Shown here: positions 53,577 to 62,637 of the stretch, one piece after another
Layout of the letters: each line of letters begins with the position of its first letter
Numbering within the stretch: the first letter of the stretch is position 1
DNA from: CAZNPL01 sp964574815
GTDB taxonomy: Bacteria > Planctomycetota > Phycisphaerae > UBA1845
Assembly: GCA_964574815.1 (NCBI GenBank)
Contig: CAZNPL010000011.1
Coordinates: 1-64,000, forward strand
Direction of reading: 5' to 3'
DNA: 64,000 nt
Program-made: the position numbers and the translations under genes
Notes under the pieces: model-generated
What the model saw: only the letters and a program-made list of their open reading frames with translations
What the model was told of the DNA's origin: nothing
Databases searched by the model: none

Positions 53577-56500
53577 TCACAGGCGCCACCAGCGTTTCTT
53601 CGGCTTCTCGTTGGGTTGGGGGTTTTCCCTGCGCTGTTTGATCATTTCGAGAAGCTCAGCGTCGCTCGCCCCGGGTCCTTTCATCCGCCGGAGCATGCGC
53701 AGTTCGGTCAAGGTCTCCTCGTCCAGGTCGATGGTGGGATCGGATTGCTCTTGTTGCTCTTGATCGGTGTCGGACGTACAGCCGGGCGTGGCCGAGGATT
53801 CGGCGTCTTGCCCATGGTCGGAGGTCGCCGCTGCCCCGGTTTCGGCTGCGCCGCGCCGTTGCCAGCCGTCGTCGGCAGCAGAGGGATCCGAAACCTGGGC
53901 GTTGGACTCTGAGCCACGTTCATCTTCGGCGGTCAGCTGTTGGTCCTGGCGGCCGGCCTTGATGGCATCCTGCTGCGATTCCAGCTCCCTTTGAAGATCG
54001 TCGAGCGCCCGGCGTCTGGCGTCGAGTTCGGAGCGTTCGTGTTCGACGTCCTCCTCGCGTTGGGCCAATTCGTTTTCACGCGCGGCGAGCTCTTCCTGCC
54101 AGGCCGCGGCGGACTCCGCTCCGACATCGGAATCGCCGCCATTTTCGGCCACCTGGGCGCGGAGGTCGTTCAGTTCCGACTGCAGTCGGGTCAGTTCGGA
54201 TCGGGCGGAGTCAAGATCCGCGTTTTCGACGTCGATCGCCTGGGTCCGTTTGTCAATGCATTCCCGGTCGCTTTCCAGTTTCTGCCAAGCTGCTTCGATC
54301 TCGTTGCGATCGGCCTCGATCTTCTGGCGTTCGGCCTCAAGTGCTTCGTGTTGTTGAGCGAGTTCCTGCTCGTGGGATTGGACATCGGTGCAGAGCGAGG
54401 CGTTTCGCTCCTGTTCGGCGGCGAGTTCGGCGCGCTGGGCTGCGAGTTGCTGTCGTTCCGCGTCGAGCGTTGTCCGGAGTTGCTCGATTTCATTGGCCTG
54501 GGATTGCGATTGTTCGGATCTGCTCCGGAAGTCCGCCTGATGCTGTTCGAGTTCGGCCCTTAAGGATTCGAGTTGATGGCGTTCCTGCTCGATGCGTTGG
54601 CACTCGGCAACAACTTCGTCGCGTTCGGCCTGGCACTGCTTTCGTTCTTCAGCCAGTCGATTGTCGTCTTCGTCGAGTCGGGATTGCTCGGCCTGGATAC
54701 GCGTGCGCTCGGCGGCCAGTTCGTCACGCTGCGCTTCGAGTTGTGCTTCGAGGTTTCGGATGCGCTCGCGCTCGCCCTGGAGTTCGGCGCGCTCATGATC
54801 GACCTGCTGGCGTTCTTCGGTTTGCTTGCGATCGCCGCTGTCGAGTTCGGCCTTCTGAGCGTCCAGATGGGAACGTTGCGTCTCGAGTTGCGTCCGTTCC
54901 GCATCGAGGGCTTCGGACTGCGACCGCAGCCGGTCTCGTTCGGCACTGAGGCGTTCCTCTTCCTGCTCCAGCCGGCCCTGCCGTGCTTCGGTCTTTTCGC
55001 GTTCCTGTGCCAGCCGTCCCTCCTCGGCTTCGAGGCGTCGGCTTTCGGCCGCGATGCGTTCCTGTTGCTCGCTGATCGCGCGGTGCGCCTCGGCGAGCTC
55101 GCGTTGCTGGTTGCTCAGTCGGGTCCGGGTCTCCTCGAATTCCTGTCGCTCGGCGGCGGCCTGTTCCCGCTGCTCTTCCAGAGCTCTGCGCTCCCCGGCC
55201 AGTTGCTCGAAGGCGTTTTGCAATTGGGCGCGTTCAGTGGCGATCTTCTCGCGCTCCTCGGCACGGCACTGGTCCTCCTCATCGAAGCGTTTCCACTCGG
55301 CGCAGAGGCGGGAGCGCTCCTGGTCGAGTCGGTCGTGATCTGCCTTCAGTGAAGCCTGGTCATTTGCCGTGCGTTCTTCCTCGGCCTTGATCTTCTGGGC
55401 CAGTGCATCGAGCTGTGCCTGACGGGACTCGAGTTTCTCATGCTCGGCGACCAAGTGCTCGCGTTCCGCCGCCAAGCGTTGCTGCTCGGAGCCGACTTCC
55501 TCTTTTTCGGCACCGGAGAGTTCTCGGTCCCTGGCGAGTTGGCGGGATTCCTCTTCGAGTCGGCCCTGTTGGGCTCGCAACTGCTCGAGATCCTGGTCGA
55601 GTTGCGTGCGTTCAGCTTCCAGCTCCTGACGGAGTCGACCGAGTCGATCGGCCTCCTGGCTGTGTTGTTCACACCAGGCGGCGAGTTGCTCACATTCGGC
55701 GTTGTGTTTCTCGCGGTCACGTTCGAGTCGAGCGAATCCGTCGTCGAGTTGAGACTGCCTGGCGGCAATCTCTTCCCTTTGTTTTGCAAGTTCGTTGCGT
55801 TGAGCGTCGAGGCGGCCGGCTTCGTTGGTGAGCTCGTTCCGCTGAGCATCGACGTGTTGTCGAGCCTCCTCGACCTCGTGCTGCCGCTTCCCCAGCTCCG
55901 ACTGAAAATCCTGAAGCTCCCTTAGTTGCGCGGCGATGCGGGCGCCGTCTTCTTCGAGCGACCTGGTTCGTTGATCGAGCGTCTCGGTGCGGGTCGAAAG
56001 CACCTGGTCCCGCTCGGACAGGTCGCGTTCGCGCTGGTCGAGCGCCTGGTTCGTCGCGTGCAGCTCCTGTTCAAGCCGGCTGACCTGCGCTCGGGCATCC
56101 TCGACTTCGCGCTGCCGCGTCTCCAGCGCGGATCGCAGCTCCTGGAGCTCGCTCTGCTGGGTGGCGATGCGGGCGCTGTCCTCTTCGAGGGACCTGGTTC
56201 GTTGATCGAGCGCCTCGGCGCGGGCCGAGGCCTCCTGGTCCCGTTCTCCGAGGTCTCGTTCGCGTTCGTCGAGCGCCTCGGCGCGGGTCGAGAGCTCTTG
56301 GCCCCTTTCGGATATCTCTCGTTCCCGTTGGTCGAGCGCATGGGTCCTTGCACGCTGTTCCTGCTGAAGGCGGTCGAGCTGCGTATTTCGGTCGTCGACG
56401 GCCGCCTTTTCGGCAGCGAGTGCTTGCACGGCGTCGGCGTGGGCCTGCTGCTGCGTCCGAAGCGACTCGCCCTCCGATTCCAGCTTCGAGCGAAGCTCTG

Positions 56501-58151
56501 CGATCTCGGCGCGTTCGCCCTGCACCAGGGCTTTCGCCTTTTCATATGCGGGTTCAAACTTTGTCCGGCGGGCGTCGAGGTCGGCGCGGTCCCGCTCCAG
56601 GTTTTGCTGCCGTACCTCCAGTTCCTCCGCTTGCCGTTGCAGCGCGTGCTCGCGCTCTTGAAGCGCGGCCGCGTCTTTCTCGAGCGCCGCCGCGCGTTCG
56701 TCGGCCTCGCTGCGTTGGCGGGCGATCTCCTCAAGGGTCGCCTGCCGATCGGACTGGAACGTGTTTCGTTGATCCTCCAGCTCATTGGCGGCTTGGGCGA
56801 GGGCTTGGTCGCGCGCATTCAGCTCGTCGGACCGCTTTTGCACTTGGCTTTCAAGTTCGGCGGCGCGTTGCTGCTGTTCGGTGAGTGCGCTCTTGCGTTG
56901 CTTGAGCCTTTCGACGGCGGATTCGAAGCTGGCGGTTCTTGATTCAAGCTCGCGGCGTTTTTCTTCGAGTCGCGTGGTCTCGGATGCCAGCTCCTCGGCA
57001 CGTTGCGTCAGTTGTGCGTGGCGCTGGTCGTTGGCCGCTTCGCGCTGGGCTGCCGACTGCTCGCGCTGCTTGACTTCGTTGTCGTGGTCCTGAATGGCCT
57101 GCCTGTGTTGGTCAAGCTCCTGCTCGCGTTCCGCCAACTCCGCGAATTTGTTGTTCAGGTTGGCGTGGGCCGTTTCGAGCTCGCTACGGTGCTGCGCCAG
57201 GGATTCCTGATCGGCGGCAAGTTGTACCGTCGCGTCGCGCACCTGCTGGTCCCGGGCGTCGATTTCCGCACGTCGGTTCTCGAGTTCCCGGAACTCATCC
57301 TGCAGTTGGGCGGTTCTTTGGGCGACCTGCTGTTCTTTCTCGACGCAAGCCTGCGTTCGCTGCTCGAGGTCGACCCGGCTTTGCTCGAGCTCGGCTCGGT
57401 GCTGCTCGAGGTCGTTTTGGCCTTTCTCGATTGCTTGAGCGCGCTCATCGAGATGATGGCGCTGCTGTTCCAGTTCTTTGGCGCGTTTCTGCAGCGCGTG
57501 ATGTGCGGTCTGGAGTTCCTTCCGTCGCGCTTCGAGGGCTTCGTGCTCTTGGGCGAGCTTCTTTTCGGTCTGTTCCGCGTTCTCGACGCGCGCCTGCAAC
57601 AGCGTTTCCAGTTCGCCGAGTTCATGCTGCCGCGCGTTGGATTGTTTTTCGAGCCCGTCGAGGCGGGCCTGTTGATCGGCCTGGTCCTTTTCCCGCTGAG
57701 CGATGTGGTTTTCCCGCTCGCCCAGCTTCGATTCCCAGTCGGCGGTGCGCTGTTCCCGTTCTTTCAGCGCCGCGGTCTTATCGGTCTGCTCCCGCTCGCG
57801 TTTTTCGGTCTCCTCGAGTCGCTGGTCGAGCTTCGCCGATTCCGCTTCGAGCGATTGGGCGTATTGCTGAACAGATTCGCGCCACTCCTCAAGTTGCTGC
57901 CATGCTTCGCGCACGCCGGCGTCGAATTCGCCGATCTTCGCCTCGATGCCTTTGAGCATGTCCGCCCATTCGGCGTCCAACTCACTGACCGGCGTGGCAT
58001 TCACCTTCTCCAGAACGGCACTTACCGTTTCCGGTTCGGCGATTTCCTTCTCCGCCCCGGCGTTCGGCTCGGCCGGCTCGGCGCTCGCGTTCTCCGGCGT
58101 CGCGTTCGCGTCGCCCGGCGGTTGTTTCTTCTTGCGGCTTCTAAAGACCAT
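53577..58151 (-). CDS. Giant coiled-coil protein
   Basis: 1524 residues, almost entirely heptad-like coiled coil rich in Glu, Gln, Arg, Ala and Leu with hardly any Cys, Pro or Gly between about residues 95 and 1400. The N-terminus is basic (MVFRSRKKK) then acidic and Ala/Pro/Glu-rich. The C-terminus ends in ELRMLRRMKGPGASDAELLEMIKQ and KKRWWRL. No catalytic domain is visible. A fibrous scaffold of up to about 200 nm is expected if one long rod. It is divergently placed from a smaller coiled-coil gene and neighbours a SUMF1-like, a GTPase and a GAP1-like gene, and probably belongs to that system. Confidence 0.85.
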   Translation of the reverse strand: MVFRSRKKKQPPGDANATPENASAEPAEPNAGAEKEIAEPETVSAVLEKVNATPVSELDAEWADMLKGIEAKIGEFDAGVREAWQQLEEWRESVQQYAQSLEAESAKLDQRLEETEKREREQTDKTAALKEREQRTADWESKLGERENHIAQREKDQADQQARLDGLEKQSNARQHELGELETLLQARVENAEQTEKKLAQEHEALEARRKELQTAHHALQKRAKELEQQRHHLDERAQAIEKGQNDLEQHRAELEQSRVDLEQRTQACVEKEQQVAQRTAQLQDEFRELENRRAEIDARDQQVRDATVQLAADQESLAQHRSELETAHANLNNKFAELAEREQELDQHRQAIQDHDNEVKQREQSAAQREAANDQRHAQLTQRAEELASETTRLEEKRRELESRTASFESAVERLKQRKSALTEQQQRAAELESQVQKRSDELNARDQALAQAANELEDQRNTFQSDRQATLEEIARQRSEADERAAALEKDAAALQEREHALQRQAEELEVRQQNLERDRADLDARRTKFEPAYEKAKALVQGERAEIAELRSKLESEGESLRTQQQAHADAVQALAAEKAAVDDRNTQLDRLQQEQRARTHALDQREREISERGQELSTRAEALDERERDLGERDQEASARAEALDQRTRSLEEDSARIATQQSELQELRSALETRQREVEDARAQVSRLEQELHATNQALDQRERDLSERDQVLSTRTETLDQRTRSLEEDGARIAAQLRELQDFQSELGKRQHEVEEARQHVDAQRNELTNEAGRLDAQRNELAKQREEIAARQSQLDDGFARLERDREKHNAECEQLAAWCEQHSQEADRLGRLRQELEAERTQLDQDLEQLRAQQGRLEEESRQLARDRELSGAEKEEVGSEQQRLAAEREHLVAEHEKLESRQAQLDALAQKIKAEEERTANDQASLKADHDRLDQERSRLCAEWKRFDEEDQCRAEEREKIATERAQLQNAFEQLAGERRALEEQREQAAAERQEFEETRTRLSNQQRELAEAHRAISEQQERIAAESRRLEAEEGRLAQEREKTEARQGRLEQEEERLSAERDRLRSQSEALDAERTQLETQRSHLDAQKAELDSGDRKQTEERQQVDHERAELQGERERIRNLEAQLEAQRDELAAERTRIQAEQSRLDEDDNRLAEERKQCQAERDEVVAECQRIEQERHQLESLRAELEQHQADFRSRSEQSQSQANEIEQLRTTLDAERQQLAAQRAELAAEQERNASLCTDVQSHEQELAQQHEALEAERQKIEADRNEIEAAWQKLESDRECIDKRTQAIDVENADLDSARSELTRLQSELNDLRAQVAENGGDSDVGAESAAAWQEELAARENELAQREEDVEHERSELDARRRALDDLQRELESQQDAIKAGRQDQQLTAEDERGSESNAQVSDPSAADDGWQRRGAAETGAAATSDHGQDAESSATPGCTSDTDQEQQEQSDPTIDLDEETLTELRMLRRMKGPGASDAELLEMIKQRRENPQPNEKPKKRWWRL

Positions 58152-58449
58152 TGGAGTGCTTATACGGACGATACTCGAGCGCCGTGCCGGCGGTGTCTCC
58201 GTAACGCGAGCAGACGTTGCACGCCCACAGCCTATCGTCGTACATCCGGCACATGGACTTCACGTTCTCGAACCGCGGTCGCCTCGGATGCCCCTCTGCT
58301 TATCGTACCCAATCAGCGTCACGCATAGTCGTATCGTACGTTTCAGACTGCGGGCATGATGACTTCCACCGTCCGCGGGCCAGGATGGGCTCGAGATGCG
58401 GACGGCGAGAGCAAGTAGTCTTATCCGTCAGACGTGCGGGGGTGGCACG

Positions 58450-59286
58450 ATGTCAAGTTCAAGCTGTCTGCCCGGTCCCTTGCCGGCCGAACCCGTCGTC
58501 GAGCCGCTCCGGCGGCTGGCGTCGGAGGTGATCGGCGATCTGACCCGGGCGCAACAGGTTATTCGGACACGGGCGGAGGAGTTCTTCACCAAGCACGCGG
58601 AGCTTGTTTCGCAAAGCTGCGCGATCGAGCAGCAGGCGGCCGACATCAATCGGCGCGCCGCGGAGGTGAAACAGCGGGAGCTCGAAATCGCCCAGCGTAC
58701 GACGGACCTCGAGTCCGAGTCTGCGCGCTTGCAGGACCGGGAGCGCCAGCTTTCCGACGGTCAGGCAGAGCTTCGGGAGGCGGGCGACGAGTTGAAACGA
58801 CAGCACGTCTCGCTGGACAAGCTCCGTTCCGAATTGGAAGCCAAGGGCAAGCAGTTGGACACCAGTCAGTCCGAGCTCGCCAAGTCTCGGGCCGCGATTG
58901 CGGAGCAGGAGTCTCAGTGCAAGGAGAAAGCAGAAGCCCTGAAGGCGTTTGAAGGGAAGCTTCGGGATCAGGCGGGCGAAGTGGAATCCATGCGCGACGA
59001 CATTCAGGTGATCAGTCGGCAGCTCGAGCGCGATCGGGCGGAACTGGCTGCGCAACGAACGGAGCTGATGAAGCGCCTGGAGGCCACGTCCGATACAAAC
59101 CAGTCGGCTGCTGCCGCCAGGAAGGAGCCCAAGGTGGTCACGCCGCCGCCGCTCAAACAGCCAATGAACGAGGTCTCCGAACCACCCGAACCGATCGCGA
59201 TCAGAAAGTCGGATGAGTCCGATACGGCATTCCGGTTCAGAAAACTTCGCCGCGACGCGAAGCGACGAATCAAGGGGCTGAGTTGA
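58450..59286 (+). CDS. Coiled-coil protein of the GTPase cluster
   Basis: 278 residues from the ATG with GGGGGTGG upstream. Residues about 20-215 are continuous coiled coil (VKQRELEIAQRTTDLESE, ELKRQHVSLDKLRSELEAK). The end is a Pro-rich linker and a basic, RKLRRDAKRRIKG, tail. It is divergent from the giant coiled-coil gene across about 300 bases. Four residue-rich heptads resemble those of the larger neighbour, so it may form heteromeric bundles with it; this is inferred only. Confidence 0.75.
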   Translation: MSSSSCLPGPLPAEPVVEPLRRLASEVIGDLTRAQQVIRTRAEEFFTKHAELVSQSCAIEQQAADINRRAAEVKQRELEIAQRTTDLESESARLQDRERQLSDGQAELREAGDELKRQHVSLDKLRSELEAKGKQLDTSQSELAKSRAAIAEQESQCKEKAEALKAFEGKLRDQAGEVESMRDDIQVISRQLERDRAELAAQRTELMKRLEATSDTNQSAAAARKEPKVVTPPPLKQPMNEVSEPPEPIAIRKSDESDTAFRFRKLRRDAKRRIKGLS

Positions 59287-59495
59287 ATCACGGTGCGTGG
59301 TCGGATGACCGATTAACTGGTCGGGAACAAGGCGGCGCTTCTTCGTAATCGATACCTTCGCTGCGCCGAGAGGATCACGGGTTCGGCGCACCTAGCGATG
59401 ATCGAATCGGCGTCCGCCGCGCGGGTGCGATCCATCGGTGCGACCATCCGCGAAGTCCGACGAAACGACGACGGTCTGATAGGGTAGGCAATCCC

Positions 59496-60542
59496 ATGGC
59501 GCTGTCACTCTTCTCGAAAAAGAAAATCGGCGATCCTGACCAGGACGTCCCGGTCCGCACGCCCAAACAGGTACCTCCACCTCCGCCCCCGCCCGATTCG
59601 CTGCTGGCGGACTTCGTCCCTGCGCGTGTCGTTGAGTACCAAGATGACACGCTCAGCCGGCTTTTTCAGCAGAGGCGTTACGGACTGATCGTTCAGAATG
59701 CGGCGTCATGGACATCGCACCCGGAAGGGGCCCGCATCGTCAACGAGTCGACCGAGCAGATCGAGAGGGCCTACGCCCTGGTTCCCACCGGAGCCGCGTC
59801 ACTCGGACAGACGCTTACGGATCAGCCCGGGAGCCCTCAGACCGATCTCGAAGTCGATCCGTTTCTGATGGGCATTTTCGCCGTCACCAACGAGGAGTTT
59901 CAGGCCTTCGTGGACGACGGCTGTTACGAGAACATGGACCTCTGGCCGGAGGAGATCTGGCCTTACCTGATCGAGTTCATCGATCTGACCGGCACGCCGG
60001 CGCCGCGGTTCTGGCGTGACGGCCGGCACGATCTTCGCAAGGCGGATCATCCGGTCACTGGCGTGAGCTGGTACGAAGCGGCCGCCTACGCAGCATGGGC
60101 CGGTTATCGCCTGCCGACGGAAGCGGAATGGCAGATGGCGGCAAGTTGGCGCATCCGCAGCTCAGCGGATGTGCTGCGTCGTTTCCCGTGGGGCGACGCG
60201 ATGGACTGCACCCGCTGCAACCTGTGGAACTCCGGCGTGGGGACCACAGTGCCCGTCTCGCATTATCCCGACGGAGTCGCTCCCAACGGGGTTTACCAAA
60301 TGATCGGGAACGTCTGGGAGTGGGTGGGGACGGAGTTCAACGTCGCTGCGGACGACGGCACGCCAATCGTCGGGGAGATGCCGATGATGGGCGTTCGAGG
60401 CGGTGCATTCGACACGTACTTCGAAGCCCAGGCCACCTCAACGTTTCGATCGGGACAAATCGCCCTTGGGCGAACGCACAACATCGGCTTCCGCTGTGCA
60501 CTCGATTTGACCGACGCGGAGCCCGGCCGACCGGCCCGATAG
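59496..60542 (+). CDS. Formylglycine-generating-enzyme-like (SUMF1/FGE-sulfatase domain) protein
   Basis: 348 residues. MALSLFSKKK then a proline run (about 28-34) precede a domain from about residue 95 with the SUMF1 fold: FLMGIFAVTNEEFQAFVDDG, HPVTGVSWYEAAAYAAWAGYRLPTEAEWQMAA, FPWGD, and GNVWEWVGTEF, GVRGGAFD and GFRCAL at the end. True sulfatase-activating enzymes need two cysteines in the C-terminal half, and I see none in the right place here, so it more likely has a binding or other catalytic role. This fold is common in conflict and signalling clusters. It precedes the GTPase by ten bases. Confidence 0.85.
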   Translation: MALSLFSKKKIGDPDQDVPVRTPKQVPPPPPPPDSLLADFVPARVVEYQDDTLSRLFQQRRYGLIVQNAASWTSHPEGARIVNESTEQIERAYALVPTGAASLGQTLTDQPGSPQTDLEVDPFLMGIFAVTNEEFQAFVDDGCYENMDLWPEEIWPYLIEFIDLTGTPAPRFWRDGRHDLRKADHPVTGVSWYEAAAYAAWAGYRLPTEAEWQMAASWRIRSSADVLRRFPWGDAMDCTRCNLWNSGVGTTVPVSHYPDGVAPNGVYQMIGNVWEWVGTEFNVAADDGTPIVGEMPMMGVRGGAFDTYFEAQATSTFRSGQIALGRTHNIGFRCALDLTDAEPGRPAR

Positions 60543-60552
60543 GGGATCAAAG

Positions 60553-61422
60553 ATGAAGACCACGCTCAGCGCAACGCAGTGTTTGATCTGCAAGACGGAA
60601 AACCCGGAGGAGGCGGTTCTGTGTTCCAACTGTGCGGCGCCGATGGCGTTGACGTACGAGGCTGTCACACAGGAGCGCAAGCCGTCGATGATCACGGTCA
60701 TCGGTGACAGCAACGTGGGCAAGACGGTTTATCTCGGTTACCTTCTGGACATGCTCAGCCGGCGGGCGGGCGAGTACGAATCGGTTCCGAAAGGCCCTTT
60801 CTCGATCAATCTCCAGCAGACCGTGATGAGCCATATCGCTTCGCGCAGGTTTCCGCCAAAGACCCCCAACGAGGTGGACGAGTGGCACTGGGTGTACGTG
60901 CAGGTCAATGACCGGGCGCGCACCGGTCGGTGGTACGACCTGGCGATGCCGGACATGGCTGGTGAGGCGATCGCCGAGGAACTGGACGCTCCTCACAGCT
61001 ATACCGTCATTCGGGGCGTGCTGACCCAAAGCGACGGCATCATGCTGATGGTGGACGCCGCTCAGGCGGCGATGGGGAACGTTCACGCCGACTTCTTCGC
61101 CTTCAAGCTGTTGAGTTACGTGGACCAGCTCTCCACGCTCAAGACGGACACGAAGGTTCATATCCCCGTTGCTGTCCTGCTGTGCAAGAGCGACTTTTGT
61201 CCTCAGGCGTTCGACGATCCGGTCCAGTTTGCCAAGACGAACTTGAACCGGCTCTGGAACCTGACGGACTCGCGGTTCGAAAATGTTGCATTCTTCGCCA
61301 CCAGCGTCATCGGGGCCATCGGTTTCGGAACGGACGGTGACGACAACGTCGTGCCGGTTCCGCTGCACTCGGCCCCGCGCGGTGTGATGGAGCCCTACGA
61401 ATGGCTGCTGACGGCTCTTTGA
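60553..61422 (+). CDS. Zinc-ribbon GTPase (double-GTPase-like, GAP1-system type)
   Basis: 289 residues. C10, C13, C24 and C27 form a zinc ribbon. A P-loop GDSNVGKT (51-58), switch-like DMAGE (near 137) and LLCKSD (counterpart of N/TKxD) make a TRAFAC-type GTPase. The sequence resembles the DO-GTPase2 class known from GTPase-centred conflict systems, as I recall, and the partner encoded next (one-base overlap TGATG) has the matching GAP1-N-like sequence. It probably uses GTP as a switch to control an effector assembly. Confidence 0.8.
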   Translation: MKTTLSATQCLICKTENPEEAVLCSNCAAPMALTYEAVTQERKPSMITVIGDSNVGKTVYLGYLLDMLSRRAGEYESVPKGPFSINLQQTVMSHIASRRFPPKTPNEVDEWHWVYVQVNDRARTGRWYDLAMPDMAGEAIAEELDAPHSYTVIRGVLTQSDGIMLMVDAAQAAMGNVHADFFAFKLLSYVDQLSTLKTDTKVHIPVAVLLCKSDFCPQAFDDPVQFAKTNLNRLWNLTDSRFENVAFFATSVIGAIGFGTDGDDNVVPVPLHSAPRGVMEPYEWLLTAL

Positions 61423-62618
61423 TGGAGCTCGACCAGGCGATCTTCACCTCGGTCGAGTCGATCATGTCGCAGGGCTACCGAGTGGTGGCCCAGACGCCGC
61501 GGATCACGGCCGAGGAGAAAAAGACGATCGCGACTTCATCGCCGTCCCACGGCTCGCTATGTGACAAGTCCGACGATGCCGTGGCGGTGTCCTTCTATCC
61601 ACTTCCGACGGGTCGGTTCTGCGTTGCGCGCACGGGCTATGCCGGGCAGGAGCAGACCGGCCGCGGGGGCCGTCGCGTGTTGACGCGTGCGTTTGTACTC
61701 GACCGCGAACAGATGGGTGCGTTTGCGTGGAACCCTTTTTCGGTGCTTCGAACGTTGGAGGAATCGCGGGCGTTGGACATCCCCGATCGGCCTCCGGACA
61801 CGCTGGAGCCGGTATCGGTCAGAGCTCGGCGCGGCGACCACGCTGCGGCACTCACCACGGGTTTTGACGCTGTCGGTGAAACGCCGTTTCTCTATCTTCT
61901 GGACAGGCTGATCGGCGACGCCTGTCTGATTGTCGCCGGGCTGGACAACGCCGCGGCGTTGACCGAGGGGCTGCTGATGGCCGTGCCAAGGTCGTTGCGG
62001 GCGCGCTTCGACTTTTCGATTGGCATGCGTTTTGCGATCGGGCGGCGGCACCGGCTGAACTGGGTCGAAACGGACCCTAAATCGACCAAACGTATCATTC
62101 GCGGCCAGAAGATCGACCTTCTGGAAAAGCTAGAGGAAGGGAAAGTCCCGCGGTTTCAGATGGGGCGCTGGTCGGAGATGGTGGCTGACTGCCGGGCAAC
62201 GTCCAACGTGGTTCAATTGGCACAGCTGGCGGAGGACGAGTTCGACGACGATTCGACCGAGGTGCTGGATCGGGTTGCAAGCCGGCAGATCGACCTGAAT
62301 CACGTCTGTGAGCGATCGATCGAAGAGCTGTTTGAAACGCTTCTTTTGGATGTCGATAGCGAGACGACGCTCATCGAGCAGCGAGTCGAACAGCGGTACC
62401 GAAGGGCTGCACGTGATTGCCTGCTCGGCCGTCTGAGTCGTCTGCCGCATGAAGAGCTGACGCCGTTCCAAGAGGCTCTCTCGGCCCTCGCGGAATCGGA
62501 TTCGGACTTTGAATCGCTTTTGCTCAGGTTGTCTGAGGGCTCTGAGGAGGATCCCGGCGACGGGCACCCAGTCGGAAGCGACAACGATTTCGTGAGAATC
62601 ATAGACCGGCCGGGCTGA
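61422..62618 (+). CDS. GTPase-associated protein 1 (GAP1-N-like)
   Basis: 398 residues from the ATG that shares its first base with the preceding stop. The N-terminal 150 residues (QAIFTSVESIMSQGYRVVAQ, SPSHGSLC, YPLPTGRFCVAR, GRGGRRVLTRAFVLD, NPFSVLRTL) match the GAP1-N family seen beside double-GTPases. About 150-300 is a mixed helical domain, and the rest is acidic and helical. It is the expected partner of the GTPase, probably coupling nucleotide state to an effector. No nuclease or toxin domain is visible in this gene. Confidence 0.75.
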   Translation: MELDQAIFTSVESIMSQGYRVVAQTPRITAEEKKTIATSSPSHGSLCDKSDDAVAVSFYPLPTGRFCVARTGYAGQEQTGRGGRRVLTRAFVLDREQMGAFAWNPFSVLRTLEESRALDIPDRPPDTLEPVSVRARRGDHAAALTTGFDAVGETPFLYLLDRLIGDACLIVAGLDNAAALTEGLLMAVPRSLRARFDFSIGMRFAIGRRHRLNWVETDPKSTKRIIRGQKIDLLEKLEEGKVPRFQMGRWSEMVADCRATSNVVQLAQLAEDEFDDDSTEVLDRVASRQIDLNHVCERSIEELFETLLLDVDSETTLIEQRVEQRYRRAARDCLLGRLSRLPHEELTPFQEALSALAESDSDFESLLLRLSEGSEEDPGDGHPVGSDNDFVRIIDRPG

Positions 62619-62637
62619 CCAGCGTCGCGTCGGACTC

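Noticed and set aside
53940..58359. Long plus-strand frames opposite the coiled-coil gene (for example around 54573-55352, 55926-56942 and 57003-58328)
   Set aside because: They are Leu/Phe/Val-rich reverse readings of GAG/CAG/GCG codons of the minus-strand coiled coil, with no membrane protein signature or ribosome sites. The minus frame has regular heptads from end to end.
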